A stretch of 54,391 nt of DNA from NCBI GenBank assembly GCA_030688605.1, contig JAUYJB010000163.1, positions 1 through 54,391 of the forward strand. Reading direction: 5' to 3'. Of the stretch, positions 24,479-32,163 are shown piece by piece. Each line of letters opens with the position of its first letter. Within the stretch, counting starts at the first letter, position 1. The stretch comes from Hyphomicrobiales bacterium (GTDB lineage: Bacteria > Pseudomonadota > Alphaproteobacteria > Rhizobiales > NORP267). Under the pieces are notes generated by a model. That model saw only the letters and a program-made list of their open reading frames with translations. It made no database searches and had not been told where the DNA came from. The translations under genes and the position numbers were made by a program.

Positions 24479-25918
24479 ATGAGCGACACTGCAACCGGGA
24501 GGGACAGTCCGGCAACCGGGCGCCGACCATGGCCCGAGGACGGCCTGTCCGCATTGGGCGAGACGGCGCGGAACAGCCAATTCTGGAACGAATACACCGA
24601 AACCATGCCGCGCCAGCAGCTCGACGCGCTGCACCTTGCGCGGCTCAAGGGGCTCGCCGAGTTTGCCTATCGCTACAGCCCCTTCTACCGCAGGAAGTTC
24701 GCTGCCTGCGGCTTGAAGCCGGCCGACATCCGCACGCTTGACGATTTCAAGGGCAAGGTGCCGCTGACCGACAAGAGCGAGTTCCTCGACCTGCAGCGCG
24801 AAACGCCGCCTTACGGCCCGACGCTCGCTCTGCCCGGCGATCTCGTCGTCCACCATTGCGAGACGTCCGGCACCACCGGCAAGCCGTTGGCGATCCCCTT
24901 TTCCATGTACGACACGGTGCGCTACGGCGAATCCTGGGTCTACGGCTTCTGGGCGCTGGGCATCCGCCCGTCGGACATTTTCTATTTCGCCTTCGGGTGG
25001 GGCAATTTCGCCGGCTTCTGGAGCGCCTATTGGGGCGCGCGCCGGCTCGGATGCCGGGTCATCTCCGGCGGCGGCCTCGACACCAAGGGGCACATTCAGG
25101 CGATCGCGCGGATGCGCCCGACGGTTCTCATATCGACGCCGACCTTCGCCCTGCGGCTCGCCGCCGTGGCGGCCGAAATGGGCATCGATGCGTCGCAGTC
25201 CTCGATCCGATACACCTACCACGCCGGCGAGCCGGGACCGAACGCGCTGCCGGCGATGCGGGCGGGAATCGAGAAGGCATGGGGAGCGAAGGCGGGCGAG
25301 CTGCTCGGAATCGCCGAGATCGACGCGCTGGCGCCAGGCTGTCCGAACGGCGACGGTGTTCATGTCAACGAAATGAACGTGTTTACTTGGTCCATGGATC
25401 CCGACACCGGCAAGGAGATCGCCGACGGCGAGGTTGGGGAGAACATCGTCACCACCTACGCCAACACGGCCCAGCCGCTCCTCAACTACCGCACCCATGA
25501 CCTGGTCCGCCGCGGAAGCGACTGCTCGTGCGGCCGCAGCTGGGTCAAGTTCGTCGGCTCGGTGCTGGGACGCTCCGACTTCATGCTGACCGTGCGCGGC
25601 ACCAACGTCTATCAGACGGCGGTGGAGAATCTGATCGGCGAGGTGACCGAGGTCAGCAACGCCTACGAGCTCATCCTGACCCGCGAGGACGAAAATGACG
25701 TGATGACGATTCGCTTCGAACCGGCACCCGCGTTTGCCGACAAGCCGGGCCAGTGGGATGACATCGCCCAGCGCCTGAGCGACCACATCCGCGCCGGCCT
25801 GCACGTGCGCCTTCGCGCCATCGCGGTCGCGCCGGGGAGCCTGCCGCGCTACGAGCTGAAGACCAAGCGCATCGTCGATCAGCGGCCGAAGGAGTTCCGC
25901 CGCGCGCTCGACCGGTGA
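24479..25918 (+). CDS. Phenylacetate-CoA ligase-like (PaaK family) aryl-CoA ligase
   Basis: A 479-aa protein. An N-terminal helix (LKGLAEFAYRYSPFYRRKFAACGLKPADIRTLDDF) typical of PaaK is followed by the ATP P-loop ETSGTTGKPL (128-137), TYHAGEPGPNALPAMRAGIEKAWGAK, the C-terminal hinge (LVRRGSDCSCGRSWVKFVGSVLGRSDFMLTVRGTNVY) and a late catalytic-Lys region (LPRYELKTKRIVDQRP). PaaK relatives activate aromatic acids, including phenylacetate, benzoate derivatives and isophthalate. GGAGGG before ATG 24479 decides the start over 24194, whose extension is non-homologous. First large enzyme gene of the rightward arm, 10 bases before the 65-aa gene. Confidence 0.88.
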   Translation: MSDTATGRDSPATGRRPWPEDGLSALGETARNSQFWNEYTETMPRQQLDALHLARLKGLAEFAYRYSPFYRRKFAACGLKPADIRTLDDFKGKVPLTDKSEFLDLQRETPPYGPTLALPGDLVVHHCETSGTTGKPLAIPFSMYDTVRYGESWVYGFWALGIRPSDIFYFAFGWGNFAGFWSAYWGARRLGCRVISGGGLDTKGHIQAIARMRPTVLISTPTFALRLAAVAAEMGIDASQSSIRYTYHAGEPGPNALPAMRAGIEKAWGAKAGELLGIAEIDALAPGCPNGDGVHVNEMNVFTWSMDPDTGKEIADGEVGENIVTTYANTAQPLLNYRTHDLVRRGSDCSCGRSWVKFVGSVLGRSDFMLTVRGTNVYQTAVENLIGEVTEVSNAYELILTREDENDVMTIRFEPAPAFADKPGQWDDIAQRLSDHIRAGLHVRLRAIAVAPGSLPRYELKTKRIVDQRPKEFRRALDR

Positions 25919-25928
25919 GGAGGAGAGG

Positions 25929-26126
25929 ATGAATACGGACACGTACATCGCGCGCATTTCGGACATCCGCGCTGAGCTCATCGCGCTCATGAAGGACTGC
26001 GAATATCCGCAGATCGAGATGATGCTGCGCAACGCCGACATGGAGCTGCACTGGGCCTTGTGGAATCTTGGCGCCGCCGTGCCGCTACGCCCCGAGGCGG
26101 AGTACGAAGCCGGCGAAACCCGGTGA
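25929..26126 (+). CDS. Hypothetical 65-aa protein
   Basis: An unrecognised small protein, MNTDTYIARISDIRAELIAL followed by MKDCEYPQIEMMLRNADMELHWALWNLGAAVPL. It is predicted helical, acidic to neutral and soluble, with one Cys and two Trp. A strong GGAGGAGAGG ribosome site stands just before ATG 25929, 10 bases after the ligase stop, so it is very likely translated with it. It may be a subunit or stabiliser of the PaaK-like ligase, but this is inference only. Confidence 0.7.
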   Translation: MNTDTYIARISDIRAELIALMKDCEYPQIEMMLRNADMELHWALWNLGAAVPLRPEAEYEAGETR

Positions 26127-26239
26127 GGCGCTGCGCAGGGCGCCGACCAATCGATTTCCTGCGGCTCGAGTATGCTCTAAGACGGCCGCATCAATCGACT
26201 AGACCGGCGGCCAAGTCACAGCCGCGAGAGGGACCACCG

Positions 26240-26947
26240 ATGAAATTTGCTTCCACGTCCGAACTGTGCGCCGAGGTGCTCCTCGCCTGCCAGGTGCTGA
26301 CCCGCTTCAAGATCGTCGAGGGCTTCGGCCATGTCTCGGCCCGCGTGCCCGGCGCGGATCGGGTCCTGATCACGCCGCGCAAGGCGCTCGGCCTGGTGAC
26401 CGACGAAGCCGAGCTGGTCGAGCTCGGCATGGACGGCCGACAGGTGGCCGGAGACGGCAGCCCGCCGTTGGAGGTGCCGATGCATCTCGCCATCTACCGC
26501 CGCCGCCCGGAGATCATGGCCGCGGCGCGCGGCCATCCACGCCATGTGGCAGCCTTCGCCAGCGCCGGTGAGCCGCTCAAGGTGGCGCACGGCTTCGGCG
26601 CCAATCTCGGCGCCGTTGTGAACGTCTTCGAGCAGCCCTTCCTGGTCGCGAATGACGAGATGGGCAAGGCCGTCGCCGACGCCCTCGGTGATTCAGAAGC
26701 GGTCATCCTGCAGTCGAACGGCATGATCGCGGTCGGCCAGTCGGTGCCGCACGCCTGCGTACAGGCGCTGTTCCTGGAGGAGACGGCGGCAGCACAACTC
26801 CTGGCCCAAGGGGCAGGCTTTACGCCGCGCGCCTATTCGCCGGAAGGCGCAGCGCGGCGCCACGGCGACGACCGGGTCCACGAGCCGATCCGGGCCTGGG
26901 AGTATTATGTCGGCGTGGTCGAGGGAAAGATAAGGCTGGACGCCTGA
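26240..26947 (+). CDS. Class II aldolase/adducin-fold protein with altered metal site
   Basis: A 235-aa class II aldolase-fold protein: GFGHVSARVPGADRVLITPRKAL, Glu78 in LEVPMHLAIYRRRP, and SNGMIAVGQSVPHACVQALFLEETA. In canonical members zinc is held by HxH and the His of NHG. Here these read RGH (97-99) and SNG (159-161), so two of three ligand His are replaced (Arg97, Asn160); His102 and His117 are nearby. In some actinobacterial phthalate pathways a protein of this family is the 3,4-dihydroxyphthalate decarboxylase, which fits the next gene's assignment. ATG 26240 follows GAGAGGGA. It is a lyase or decarboxylase rather than a sugar-phosphate aldolase, by inference. Confidence 0.82.
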   Translation: MKFASTSELCAEVLLACQVLTRFKIVEGFGHVSARVPGADRVLITPRKALGLVTDEAELVELGMDGRQVAGDGSPPLEVPMHLAIYRRRPEIMAAARGHPRHVAAFASAGEPLKVAHGFGANLGAVVNVFEQPFLVANDEMGKAVADALGDSEAVILQSNGMIAVGQSVPHACVQALFLEETAAAQLLAQGAGFTPRAYSPEGAARRHGDDRVHEPIRAWEYYVGVVEGKIRLDA

Positions 26948-26953
26948 CGACAT

Positions 26954-27931
26954 ATGGCCAATCTCAATCTTACTCTTGCCTGCTGGGGCTCGGACCGCAC
27001 CAGGGCATTGATCGACGGCAGCGTCAGGCCGGAGGGCATCGACCTCGACATCAGAGTGCTGCGGCCGCGCGAGACCTTCCGCCGCATGCTGGACGACCAG
27101 GAGTTCCACGCCTCCGAACTGTCGCTTGCTTCCTACACGGCGCTGACTGGCCGCGGCGACTGCCCCTTCATCGCCATTCCCGTGGCGCTGTCGAAGATCT
27201 TCCGCCACTCCTGCATCTATGTGCGCAAGGGCGCGGGGATCGAGAAGCCGGAGGACCTGAAGGGCAAGCGGGTCGGCACCAGCCAGTACAGCGCGACGGC
27301 GCTCGTCTTCATGCGCGGCATGATGCGGCACGAATATGGCGTCAAGGACTCCGACATCCACTGGTTCATGGGGCCGCTCAACACATTCGCCGAGAAGCGG
27401 CTGATCCCGCTCGACCTGCCCGATGACGTAAGGCTGGAGTTCCTCGACACCGGGCAAACGCTGGAGGAGATGTTCGAAGCCGGCGAACTGGACGCCCTGT
27501 TCTCCATCTATATCCCCAAGCTGTTCCTCGACGGCTCGCCGCTCATCGCCCGCCTGTTCCCGAACTTCAGAGAGGTCGAAGAGGATTATTACCGCCGCAC
27601 CGGTATCTTCCCGATCATGCACACGGTGGTGGTGCGCAAGGATGTCCATGCCAAGCACCCCTGGGTGGCGAAAAGCCTCTACAAGGCCTTTTGCGAGGCG
27701 AAGGATTTGGCGCTCGAAGGGCTTTACGACAGCGACGCGCTGAAGGTGGCGCTGCCGTTTCTGCTCGATCACGTCGAGGAGGCATGGCGTGTCTTCGGCA
27801 AGGATTTCTGGGCCTATGGGCTCGAGCCCAACCGGCCGACGCTCGCCGCCATCGGCCGCTATGTCCACGAGCAGGGCCTTTCGCCGCGCGTCGTCGAGCC
27901 GGAAGAACTCTTCGCACCAGGGGTCGGGTGA
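26954..27931 (+). CDS. 4,5-dihydroxyphthalate decarboxylase-like protein (Pht5 type)
   Basis: A 325-aa cytoplasmic protein with a periplasmic-binding-protein-like (NMT1/THI5) fold and no signal peptide. NLTLACWGSDRTRALIDGSVRPEGIDLDI, the ETFRRMLDDQEFHASELSLASY block, PFIAIPVALSKIFRHSCIYV and EDLKGKRVGTSQYSATALVFMRGMM follow the order seen in 4,5-dihydroxyphthalate decarboxylases (Pht5), which convert 4,5-dihydroxyphthalate to protocatechuate. The family also contains uncharacterised binding proteins, so the reaction is probable rather than proven. It begins 7 bases after the aldolase-fold gene, so the two form one transcript. A decarboxylase here fits the UbiD-rich context. Confidence 0.83.
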   Translation: MANLNLTLACWGSDRTRALIDGSVRPEGIDLDIRVLRPRETFRRMLDDQEFHASELSLASYTALTGRGDCPFIAIPVALSKIFRHSCIYVRKGAGIEKPEDLKGKRVGTSQYSATALVFMRGMMRHEYGVKDSDIHWFMGPLNTFAEKRLIPLDLPDDVRLEFLDTGQTLEEMFEAGELDALFSIYIPKLFLDGSPLIARLFPNFREVEEDYYRRTGIFPIMHTVVVRKDVHAKHPWVAKSLYKAFCEAKDLALEGLYDSDALKVALPFLLDHVEEAWRVFGKDFWAYGLEPNRPTLAAIGRYVHEQGLSPRVVEPEELFAPGVG

Positions 27932-28079
27932 CCGGCGGAGGACCCTGACCGCCTTCATTCCCTATTTCGTGTTATGTTTTTCAAATTGTTCCAGGTGGAA
28001 AGTCGCGACCGGCATCGGTAAAGTCCGGCGAACGAAAGGCCCGCACATTCCCCCGCCGGCGCGAGGCATCGACCAGACC

Positions 28080-29597
28080 ATGTTGTACCGACCACCGATC
28101 AAAATGAGTGCGGACATCCCCTTCATCGCGCGCCATGGGCTCTATTCGGAGGAGCAGTTACGGCTCGCCGATGAACTGAAACGCCGAGTCGAGAAGGAAG
28201 CCTTGCATCTTGTCCGCCTCGCCTGGGCAGATTTCCACGGTGCCGCGCGCGCCAAGGCGGTGGCCCCCGAAGTCTTCGTCGAGGCGCTTTCCGCGGGCTA
28301 CAACATCAACGTGGCGACGAGCACCCTGGACGGCTCGGGCGGGCGCGTGTTCGCGTCCTTCACGCGCGGCGGCGGCATGGGGCTTGAGGAGATGACCGGC
28401 TCGCCGAACCTCGTCATCGTGCCCGATCCCGCGACCTTCCGCGTTCTGCCCTGGGCGCCGGGCATCGGCTGGGTCCTGTGCGACGAATATTTCCGTGACG
28501 GCAAGCCGTTTCACTTTTCGACCCGGCGTCTACTGAAGGCGCAGGTCGAGCGGCTTAAGGAGCAGGGCCGGGATTGCCGGGTCGGGCTGGAGGTCGAATG
28601 GTACCTCGCCAAGGCGGCCGAGGAGGGGTTCACCGAAGAGCATGTCGGCGTGCCGGGCCTGCGCGGCCGGGCGCTGCGCACGACGCCGGTGGAGCCCGGC
28701 TATTCCTATCATTCCGAAACCAATCTCGACCTGATGCAGCCGGTCATCAGCGAGCTTGCCAAGAACTACCGGGCGCTCGAGCTTCCCGTGCGCTCGATCG
28801 AAAACGAATGGGGGCCGGGCCAGCTCGAATGCACGTTTCAGGCGGAAGACCCGCTCAGGGCCGCCGACGATCTTGTGCTGATGCGCACAGCGACGCGGCA
28901 GATCTGCCGCCGCCTCGGATATTTCGCCACCTTCATGTGCCATCCCGGGCTCAAGGGCTATTTCTCGAGCGGCTGGCATCTGCATCAGTCGCTGACTTCC
29001 TCCAAGACGGGCGGCAATCTCTTCATGCCGGACTCAGATAGCGAGGCGTTGTCGCCGACAGGCCGCGCCTATCTCGGCGGTCTGCTCACCCACGCCTCGG
29101 CAACCAGCATCTTCGCCACACCCTCGGTCAACGGCTATCGCCGCTTCCGGCCCAACTCACTGGCGCCGGACCGCGCCGTCTGGGGCATCGACCACCGCGG
29201 CGTCTTCATCCGCGCGCTGGGCGGCGTCGGCGATACGGCGACCCGGCTTGAAAACCGCGCCGGCGAGCCCGCGGCCAATCCCTATCTATTCATCGCCGGG
29301 CAGATCGTCGCCGGCCTCAACGGCATCGCGCGCAACCTCGACCCGGGCCCGCCCGAGACCGACCCCTATCAATCCGACCACCCGGCACTGCCCGCCAATC
29401 TCGGCGAGGCGATCGAGGCGACCGACAAGGATGAGCTGGTCCGCCGCGAATTCGGGGATGTCTTTGTCGATTATTATTTGGCGCTCAAGCGCGCCGAGCT
29501 CGGCCGGTTCCACACATTTTGCAACGAGCGCGGATTGGAGCACATTGGCGGGGACGTGACCGAATGGGAACAGAACGAGTATTTCGACTTTTTCTAG
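28080..29597 (+). CDS. Glutamine synthetase-like gamma-glutamyl ligase
   Basis: A 505-aa GS-superfamily protein. A short N-terminal beta-grasp-like part (LVRLAWADFHGAARAKAVAP) precedes the catalytic barrel: EVEWYL (E171, E173), ENEWGPGQLE (E243, E250), SGWHLHQ (H300, H302), then RLENRAGEPAANPYL (E391, R393). The metal and ATP residues are all kept. It is not GlnA: the adenylylation-loop NLYDLPPEE-type C-terminus is absent. GS-like ligases beside Rieske dioxygenases, as in aniline oxidation, attach glutamate to an amine before hydroxylation, so an amine- or glutamate-conjugating role is inferred. The start may be 28080 or 28104; a leader CGACCAGACCATG identical to that of the next gene favours 28080. 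Confidence 0.85.
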   Translation: MLYRPPIKMSADIPFIARHGLYSEEQLRLADELKRRVEKEALHLVRLAWADFHGAARAKAVAPEVFVEALSAGYNINVATSTLDGSGGRVFASFTRGGGMGLEEMTGSPNLVIVPDPATFRVLPWAPGIGWVLCDEYFRDGKPFHFSTRRLLKAQVERLKEQGRDCRVGLEVEWYLAKAAEEGFTEEHVGVPGLRGRALRTTPVEPGYSYHSETNLDLMQPVISELAKNYRALELPVRSIENEWGPGQLECTFQAEDPLRAADDLVLMRTATRQICRRLGYFATFMCHPGLKGYFSSGWHLHQSLTSSKTGGNLFMPDSDSEALSPTGRAYLGGLLTHASATSIFATPSVNGYRRFRPNSLAPDRAVWGIDHRGVFIRALGGVGDTATRLENRAGEPAANPYLFIAGQIVAGLNGIARNLDPGPPETDPYQSDHPALPANLGEAIEATDKDELVRREFGDVFVDYYLALKRAELGRFHTFCNERGLEHIGGDVTEWEQNEYFDFF

Positions 29598-29615
29598 CGA
29601 TTGGACGACCAGACC

Positions 29616-30989
29616 ATGACCAAGCTTGAACGGCTCGACCGCCGTGCGCACGGTTCGCCGGAGCACGTCGACTATGGCGAGCTGGTACAGGACGACCGCG
29701 TCCATCGCCTGCTCTACACCGACCCCGCCATTTTCAATCAGGAGATGAGAAAGATATTCGGCGCGGTCTGGGTCTATCTCGCCCATGAGAGCGAGATCCC
29801 GAACCGCGACGACTATGTGACCGCGCGGCTGGGGCTTCGGCCGATCATCGTTACGCGCGATTCACAGGGCACGATCCGCGCCCTGTTCAATCGCTGCACC
29901 CACCGCGGCACCACCGTGTGCCGGCTCGGCAAGGGCTCGGCCAAGTCCTTCCAATGCCCCTATCACGGCTGGACCTTCCTCAATTCCGGCAAGCTTTCCG
30001 GCGTGCCGTGGCCGGACGGCTATGCGACCGACTTCTCTGACGCCAAGTTCAACCTTGCCCAGGTTCCGCGGGTCGAAAGCTATCGCGGCTTCATTTTCGG
30101 CACGCTGAACGAGGACGCGCCACCCTTGCGCGACTATCTCGGCCCCGTGACCAAGCCAATCGACGAGTGGCTCGACCGTCACCCCGGCGGCAAGGTCGTG
30201 CTGGCCCAGGCCAACCGGCTGAAATACAAGGGCAACTGGAAGCTCGCCTACGACAATTCCGCCGACGGCTACCATGTGGTCTTCTCGCATCGCTCGCTTC
30301 TCGCCATGGAGAACCGGCTGGAGAGGGAAGGGCGCAAGGGCATGTCCTTCTACAAGGACTCGCCGGATTCGGCCCCCATGTATGTGCAGTATTTCGGCCA
30401 CGGCCACCATTTCAAGGACAAGCGGCCGAACATCAACGCAAGGCCCGGCGCGCTGTGGGAGATCGAGGCGAGCCATCCCGGCATGGAGCACTACGATGAA
30501 AACCTGAGAGCCAAACTAGGGGACAAGGCCGACCGGGCGCTCGATCTCGCCGCCTCGGAGCCCGTCAACATCAACGTGTTCCCCAACCTGCTGATCCTCG
30601 GCAATCACATCCAGGTGCTCCAACCCATCGCCGTCGACGAGACCGACACCACCTGGTACGGCACCGCGATCATCGACGAGAGCGGCGAGTTCGCCGGCGT
30701 GCTGGAGGATATCAACGCGCTGCGCATGCGTACCCAGGAGGGCTTTCCCAATTTCGGCGAGGTCGACGATCTGACCAATTTCGAGCAAATCCAGGTGGGC
30801 CTCGCCGCCAAGGAGGACGAGTGGATCTACATGCATCGGGGCATGGGTATCCCAGGCCGGGTTCGGGTGCAGGACGACGGCACCCTTATCGCGCCCGCCA
30901 CCGACGAGGTCTTCATGCGCGAATACATGAAGGAATATAAGCGCCTGATGACCGCCGAGCCGAGGCTGGCGATCCGGCGCGAGCCATGA
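29616..30989 (+). CDS. Rieske ring-hydroxylating dioxygenase, alpha subunit
   Basis: A 457-aa alpha subunit. The N-terminal Rieske [2Fe-2S] motif is CTHRG (C94, H96) and CPYHGW (C114, H117). The catalytic domain has YDNSADGYHVVFSH with bridging D217 and iron ligands H220 and H225, and a later VDDLTNFEQIQ acidic segment. It resembles benzoate/anthranilate/terephthalate-type oxygenases. With the beta subunit it should insert both atoms of O2 into an aromatic ring, needing a reductase and perhaps a ferredoxin, neither of which is in the cluster. ATG 29616 is preferred over an upstream TTG (29601), by the leader shared with the GS-like gene. Its stop overlaps a possible beta-subunit start (ATGA). 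Confidence 0.92.
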   Translation: MTKLERLDRRAHGSPEHVDYGELVQDDRVHRLLYTDPAIFNQEMRKIFGAVWVYLAHESEIPNRDDYVTARLGLRPIIVTRDSQGTIRALFNRCTHRGTTVCRLGKGSAKSFQCPYHGWTFLNSGKLSGVPWPDGYATDFSDAKFNLAQVPRVESYRGFIFGTLNEDAPPLRDYLGPVTKPIDEWLDRHPGGKVVLAQANRLKYKGNWKLAYDNSADGYHVVFSHRSLLAMENRLEREGRKGMSFYKDSPDSAPMYVQYFGHGHHFKDKRPNINARPGALWEIEASHPGMEHYDENLRAKLGDKADRALDLAASEPVNINVFPNLLILGNHIQVLQPIAVDETDTTWYGTAIIDESGEFAGVLEDINALRMRTQEGFPNFGEVDDLTNFEQIQVGLAAKEDEWIYMHRGMGIPGRVRVQDDGTLIAPATDEVFMREYMKEYKRLMTAEPRLAIRREP

Positions 30990-31000
30990 AGGGGTCAGGC

Positions 31001-31582
31001 ATGAAGCACGACCCGTCGCTGACCTCGCACTATGTCGGCAATGAATTCTACGAAAAACTGATCACCGACTTCACCGGCTGGCGGCGCGAGGAATTGGAGC
31101 GCGACGATCCGGCGCTGCGCGATTCCTGCCGCAGGGTGCTGGAGCGCGAAGCGCGGCTTCTGGAAGAGCTTCGGCTCGAAGACTGGCTCGCCCTTTACGC
31201 GCCGGAATGCCTTTATTGGGTGCCGGCGACGCCCGAGGGCGGCGACCCGCGCCGCGAGGTCGCGATTGCTTTCGACGACCGGCGCCGCCTCGAGGACCGC
31301 ATCTATCGGCTGCGGCTGGCGCACGCCTGGTCGCAAAGGCCGCCGTCGCGCACCGTGCGGCTCGTCAGCAATGTGGAGGTGTTCGCAACGGATGCCGAGG
31401 ACCTGTTCATGGTGCGGTCGACTTTCATGATCAGCGAGTTCTGGGCCGAGGAGGTCCGTCATTGGGCCGGCTGGTGTGGCCACCGCCTGCGGCAAAAAGA
31501 AGACGGATGGGATATCCTCGTGAAGCAGGTCAATCTCATCGATTGCGATCGGAACATCCGCAATCCGAGCATTATTCTCTAA
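31001..31582 (+). CDS. Rieske ring-hydroxylating dioxygenase, beta subunit
   Basis: A 193-aa beta subunit with the typical small-subunit pattern: LLEELRLEDWLALYAPECLYWVP, RREVAIAFDDRRRLEDRIYRLRLAHAWSQRPPSRTVRLVSNVEV and a beta-sheet end (WDILVKQVNLIDCDRN). It has no cofactor and holds the alpha3beta3 assembly. AAGGGG six bases before ATG 31001 favours that start; an ATG at 30986 overlapping the alpha stop is the alternative and adds five residues. It is the last gene of the rightward arm. No electron-transfer gene follows. Confidence 0.9.
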   Translation: MKHDPSLTSHYVGNEFYEKLITDFTGWRREELERDDPALRDSCRRVLEREARLLEELRLEDWLALYAPECLYWVPATPEGGDPRREVAIAFDDRRRLEDRIYRLRLAHAWSQRPPSRTVRLVSNVEVFATDAEDLFMVRSTFMISEFWAEEVRHWAGWCGHRLRQKEDGWDILVKQVNLIDCDRNIRNPSIIL

Positions 31583-31770
31583 GACAGACGCGGTGTTGAG
31601 TCCGCAGATGCTATTTGAGTTTGTGCTCAGCAAGTGGATTCAAGCTGCCGAACACATTGAAGCGAATATAAGCGACCACCCGCCCGCGTACCGCGTCCGG
31701 CCGCCGACAAGGGGACTTCTTCAGCACCTGTGGCGCAAGCAAAAGCAAGCGCCGCCGCCCGGCCGCGTCA

Positions 31771-32163
31771 TCAGTGGGGAATGACGGCGAGCGCCTCGAT
31801 TTCGACTTTGGCTTCGTCGACCATAAGCTTGCTGACCTCGACCGCAGTTATGGGGGGAGAATGATCGCCCAGTTCGGCGCGGAAGGCGGCGCCGATGGCC
31901 TTCCCCTCGGCAAAATAGGCATCGCGGTCAATCATGTACATGTTGAGGCGCACAATGTGCTCGGGTCCGCCTCCGGCTTCATTGAGAAGCCTGACGATGC
32001 GCTTTAGGGCCGCGCGGACCTGCTCGGCGATCACGTCTGTCTCGAAGACCTGGTTCTCGTTCCAGCCGACCTGGCCGGCCAGCGCGACGATATATCCCCG
32101 CGCCTTGATGCCGCTCACATAGCCGCGGGGCTTCGCCCACCCCTGGGGTTGAAGAATCTCCAC
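31771..32163 (-). CDS. RidA/YjgF-family protein
   Basis: A 130-aa RidA-fold protein: GYIVALAGQVGWNENQVFETDVIAEQVRAALKRIVRLLNEAGGGPEHIVRLNMYMID, then PPITAVEVSKLMVDEAKVEIEALAVIP. True RidA has an Arg in the PTRSxVEV segment that binds the enamine carboxylate; here the aligned residue is Ile, so it belongs to a divergent Rid group. Some RidA relatives are 2-aminomuconate deaminases in aminoaromatic breakdown. It points toward the Rieske genes and is transcribed separately, so membership in the cluster is uncertain. GTG start after GGAGG. Confidence 0.83.
   Translation of the reverse strand: MEILQPQGWAKPRGYVSGIKARGYIVALAGQVGWNENQVFETDVIAEQVRAALKRIVRLLNEAGGGPEHIVRLNMYMIDRDAYFAEGKAIGAAFRAELGDHSPPITAVEVSKLMVDEAKVEIEALAVIPH

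Noticed and set aside
31593-31784. A 63-aa frame between the Rieske beta subunit and the RidA-like gene
   Set aside because: No ribosome site, weak start, overlaps the ridA 3' end, and no recognisable motif. The possibility of a small gene remains but is not supported.
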